64,000 nucleotides of DNA from Diabrotica undecimpunctata. Its lineage: Eukaryota; Arthropoda; Insecta; Coleoptera; Chrysomelidae. The stretch spans positions 73,580,660 through 73,644,659 of the forward strand of contig NC_092810.1 in assembly GCF_040954645.1 (NCBI RefSeq), given 5' to 3'. Positions 60,236-64,000 of the stretch are shown here, piece by piece. The notes beneath the pieces are model-generated. The model saw only the letters and a list, made by a program, of their open reading frames with translations. It did not search any database and was not told the origin of the DNA. How positions within the stretch are numbered: the first letter of the stretch is position 1; every line of letters starts with the position of its first letter. Made by a program: the position numbers and the translations under genes.

Positions 60236-61565
60236 TGTTATGATTGTTTATTTTGAGTTCAAAATAAAGTTTATTGAGCCAATAAAAAAATTATAACTTA
60301 TCTGTTATCAAAAGTAAAATAATCCTTATATTACCTGTGTTCGATGGATTCAAAAGTTTTTCTAGTTGTCTTTTATCGGGTAGAGAAAAAAGGATAATAA
60401 TACAAATATATTATATTACAAAGATTTACGTTTCTTTATCTTATATGAACGAATAAAACAATTATTAAATTCTGTCGCTATCTTATCAATCAGCATACAA
60501 GAAAATAAATCAAATTATTATGATAATAAGATTATCAAGCTACATATATTTATATTACGTGAAAAACCAATTTTACTTAAAATTTTCTTTACTTGAAAAA
60601 AGAAACCACAAAACTTTAAACTTTTGATTAGCCTAACAAAACCTCAGTTCTTAAATTTGAATGCTAATGACCCTGATGTCGAAACGATCCTTCACAGATA
60701 TAAAATTCAATTGTACAAACACTTACAGTTTATTTTCTTCTTGAGTTGTATGTTGGAACATACCCAGAAAAGTCCAGTCTCCTCAAAGATGTGATCTCCC
60801 CTCTTTGTCACCTCGGCTCCTTCTTTACGTCTCTGCAAACCTCCTTCAGACTACACAAAAACACCTGATTCACTTCTCCAAACTCCGCTACTTATTTATG
60901 ACACTAGGACCTCCTTTTGTCAACTTGATGCCGTAAGAATACTTTCACATATCCTTTATAAAATGCCCACGGTAGATACAAGGACCTCTTTTAATCTACT
61001 TATTATCTCCTTCTTCAAACTATTCACTTCTTTTCGTTACGCCGGTATCCAAACTCACGAACTACACCCTATCTTGAGACACACGACTGTTTCCTTTCGA
61101 TGACCAAAATATGACTAACTTCTCCTCTCTCATGATCGACTCACCAAATTCCCATTTAAAAACGACCGTCCAATCAAAAAGCTTAAATTGTGTTTACTAT
61201 GATATTGGAAAAGCCTAATTTCGGTTTCAGAGAAAACTAAATAGCTTACTTTAAAATTGGTTTTTTTCAATACATCATTTATACATATTTCAAAAGATTA
61301 GAATATGGTCATTTAATACTCGACTCTACAAACAATGAAGAGATTAACTTACAGGTAAAATGTCTTCTAATTCTAAACAAAGGTTTTTTGATAATTTTGT
61401 TTGCAACGGAAACAGGTCGTTTGCCAAACAAATTTCTATTCTTATCTACACTAAATCTTATCTTAAATTAATATATACATTTTTGTTTCTAATGATTTCT
61501 TAAAATTTTATTCCGATGGATATTTTTATTTATTTTTCTTTGGTTGGGAAAGAAAAAGTATGACA
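60236..61565 (-). repeat. 5' LTR of gypsy element
   Basis: 1330 bp; see the 3' LTR. It carries the presumed promoter for transcription toward lower coordinates. Confidence 0.95.
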
Positions 61566-61569
61566 ATAT

Positions 61570-61955
61570 ATAAATATATATGAACAGTGAAGATGTTATA
61601 TCTTCAACAGGCTTATCCTTGTGAGGATTGTATTATAAAATTAGCAAAATTACTTAAGATTTGACATTATTAATTTGATTTTCTTTTTCTTTCTGTCAAA
61701 ACTTATTACTATGGTTTCCATGTCTCTTCTATTTTTTATATTTATTTTAGGTTAGTTTGACAAAGGAAGTGTCTATGTTTATGTAAACCTTCATTGCAAA
61801 TTTTGATATAATATGTTAAAATGTTTCGTTTGCACTTATTAAACAACAACAGAGTTTATGTTACTAAGTAATTAAGAAGGAAAAAAAACCAAACACAAAT
61901 AAAAAATAAATTTTATCTCATTTGAACTTGGAATAATCCCTTCAATGTGTGTAAC
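61570..61955. other. Gap between gypsy element and Penelope fragment
   Basis: Remainder of the split AT-rich target, then unassigned sequence; probably the 3' UTR of the Penelope fragment toward 61960. Confidence 0.4.
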
Positions 61956-61959
61956 TTTT

Positions 61960-62560
61960 AAAGAACTTTTATATCGTTGTTTTTTTTTCTATCGTCTTTT
62001 TTTTAAAGAAGATTACTGTATATAGCACTAAGATGTTCAATGTCTTCTCTTTTGTTTAAGGTGTTTTGTGTAGTTTTAATTAAACACATTTCTAGAAACA
62101 ATATTTTGTTGTAATTTCTTTCCCTTCTCAATATTTCTGCTTGATCATAGTTAGGCGTTTGACCCATCGTAATAGAATGTTCACTTAATACACAGGCTTG
62201 TACTTTATTCAGATTAATGTCACTCTTGTGTGATGTTAATTTTCCGGACAAATTTCTAGACGATTCTCCAATATATATTCTATTGCAATTATTACAGGGT
62301 AGAGAGTACACTACATTGGAGCTTTCTTTATTATTTAAGCGTGTTTTAAGTTTGGTCTATAAATTCGATATTGTTTTTATATTTCTGATTCCTATTTTGA
62401 TATTAGGTACTTCTCTAAATGTATTTAGTAGTCTATTTGTTAAACCTGGAATACGTGGTAAAGAATGGTACAATGTATTGTGGTTGTTTGTTGAAACTTC
62501 TGTCCTTATGACTTCTTGTGAGACACCAAAAATAAGTCTATTTAGAAGGTTCGCTCTATA
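61960..62560 (-). pseudogene. Penelope-like element, GIY-YIG end
   Basis: 62003-62311 (minus) reads MYSLPCNNCNRIYIGESSR, ACVLSEHSITMGQTPNYDQA and EILRRERNYNKILFLEMCLI: the GIY-YIG endonuclease of a Penelope-like element (VYxxPCxxCxxxYIGExxR...H...E). In another frame just upstream, NTLYHSLPRIPGLTNRLLNT and FREVPNIKIGIRNIKT are the linker after the RT. The RT itself is missing. A family different from that at 28-31 kb. Confidence 0.82.
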
Positions 62561-62587
62561 ATAAATATATTCGCTCTATTTAAATAT

Positions 62588-62588
62588 G

Positions 62589-62661
<73 letters not shown>
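62588..62661. repeat. (TA)n microsatellite
   Basis: About 70 bp of TA. Confidence 0.9.
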
Positions 62662-62665
<4 letters not shown>

Positions 62666-62685
62666 AAAATTATATAAATATGTTT

Positions 62686-62996
62686 TTTTATGGGTTGGAG
62701 TCAATAAAAGGGCTATTGGTAAACTATTCTTTATGTCCAGCTTTCAATTGTGTTTACAATCTTTATCAAGTTTTACAATTTATTTATAAATTCAATTATT
62801 TTTGTTAAAATAGTTTTCAAAATTACTAAATTTAGAGAAACATCATAAACAGTTTTTAAGATGTTTAGTAGTTTAGATTTACTAACAAAACAAATTTTAT
62901 TTGAAGCTTTTGATAAAGATTGTAAACACAATTGAAAGCTTGACATAAAGAATACTTTACCAATAGCCCTTTTATTGACACCAACCCATAAAAAAA
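62686..62996. repeat. Inverted-repeat module, likely Penelope terminal repeat
   Basis: About 85-bp arms: TTTTTTATGGGTTGGAGTCA to CTTTATCAAG (62686-62770) and the complement at about 62905-62996, around a 135-bp loop. Each arm holds CTTGATAAAG (or TTTGATAAAG), a GATTGT/ACAATT stem and GAAAGCTTGAC, a hammerhead-like layout with a decayed core. It sits just upstream of the Penelope fragment and directly interrupts the LINE to its right. A MITE is the alternative. Confidence 0.6.
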
Positions 62997-64000
62997 TTCT
63001 TGATTTCATCTCAGTGTTAATGTGGTTGCTTCGCCATATAGGCATCCTGCCAGTATATTTGCTTTTTGTACTTGAGTTTTAAACTCTTTGTCCAGGTCTC
63101 CATAGCTAGTCAGTGTAATTCCTAGATATTTTATTTCTATTGTTCAATACTGATGCCATAAATTTCTATTTTACATCTGGTTGGTTCTTTGCCGACTACT
63201 TTTGTTTTAGTTTACTGAGATGAGTTTGTCATATTAAATTCTTTTGCTCTTATGTTAAGTCTGTGGACCAGTCTTTGCAGACTATCTTCATTTTGGGCTT
63301 TTAATATTGTGTCGTCTGCGTAACAGAGTATTTTTTTTTCTTTGTTTCTCATTATGTATCCTCTTCCTTTGTTAACGCTTGTGATGATATCATCCATGAT
63401 CAAATTGAAGATCATGGGCTCAATGAATCTCCTTGTCTTATTCCGCTACCTATTTCTGTAGGTTCTAAAGTTATCCATTTAATCAGACTTCCATTTTATT
63501 GTTTTGGTAGATGTTTTCGATAGTTTTTATAATATTTAGAGGAGCTTTTCTATTATGCAGAAGATAGATTACATCTTTGAGTTACTCTGTCAAATGCTTT
63601 CTTTAGGCCAATCAGACACATAAATGGTGGTCTTTTATACTCCAGTGATTTCTCAGTAATTTGCTTTATAACGAATATTGCATCTGTACATGATCTTCCA
63701 CTACGAAAACCCTATTCTTCATCTGCTAAACTTATCCTCTGATTTATTAGCACTTGTAAAATTTTAGTTGTAAGTTTTAGCGTAGTATTTAACAAGTGTA
63801 TACCTCTGTAGTTTCATTGCTGTTTTTTATCTCCTATTTTGAATAGTAGAATTAGTTCGCTCGTTCTGCATTATTCCGGTATTTTATTGTGTTTTATAAT
63901 TTTATTAATTAAAGTTTTTAATTGTTCTGTTATTTCTGCTCCACAATATTCCAGTAATTCGTTTGGTATCCCGTCTTTACCTGCTGATTTTCTGTTCTTC
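62997..64000 (-). pseudogene. RTE-like LINE reverse transcriptase, runs off window
   Basis: Minus-strand RT. Reading from 64000 down: KNRKSAGKDGIPNELLEYCG, NYRGIHLLNTTLKL, GFRSGRSCTDAIFVIKQI (about 63690), LKKAFDRV, GSGIRQGDSLSPMIFNLIMD (about 63430), KILCYADDTILKAQNEDSL (about 63330, catalytic YADD), and PIWRSNHINTEMKSRI (about 63010-63050), where the inverted-repeat module cuts in. Stops after the ADEE, the AQNE...SSQ and other blocks show it is dead. Upstream endonuclease sequence would lie beyond the right edge. A different family from the LINE at 8-9.6 kb. Confidence 0.85.

Overview
The window reads as nuclear DNA of an arthropod, most likely an insect (a beetle would fit, but that is a guess). 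It is strongly AT-rich, has many (TA)n microsatellites, short introns (about 50-78 nt) with GTAAGT donors, and nested remains of RTE-like, I-like and Jockey LINEs, BEL/Pao and Ty3/gypsy LTR elements and Penelope-like elements. No rRNA, tRNA, operon or CRISPR is visible. Only one piece looks like a host gene: an exon at 52568-52775 coding a secreted repeat protein.

Layout. 1-14 kb: LINE fragments, a 1.4 kb foldback, and at 10182-11190 an insertion made of two inverted ~400-bp-unit arrays that carry perfect-looking type I hammerhead ribozymes, flanked by a 14-bp target duplication (a retrozyme). 14.8-25.15 kb: a large palindromic composite with ~3 kb inverted arms around a ~4 kb centre. The centre has several unrecognised small genes. 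The right arm holds a gene that can be read through twelve very small exons, and the left arm holds a truncated copy of it. 25.3-27.3 kb: BEL/Pao remains. 28-31.8 kb: a Penelope-like element inserted in an RTE-like LINE and itself hit by a 139-bp LINE tail with a 12-bp target duplication. 32-44 kb: LINE tails, gag and BEL fragments and long empty stretches. 45-51.6 kb: two broken I-like LINEs, one carrying a 518-bp insertion. 52.5 kb: the host exon. 53768-61565: a complete, recently inserted Ty3/gypsy element (two 1330-bp LTRs differing at about five sites) with several coding breaks. 62-64 kb: another Penelope fragment, an inverted-repeat module and an RTE-like RT.

How the parts relate. Almost everything is mobile DNA. 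The hammerhead repeats probably depend on Penelope-like or similar machinery. The (GAA)n-ended LINE tails were probably placed by an RTE-like LINE. The 14.8-25.15 kb composite resembles a degenerate large DNA transposon or integrated DNA virus: long terminal inverted repeats, TATA boxes about 40-65 bp before several start codons, and small spliced genes. I could not identify its family with certainty. All calls come from reading the sequence; no database search was possible.
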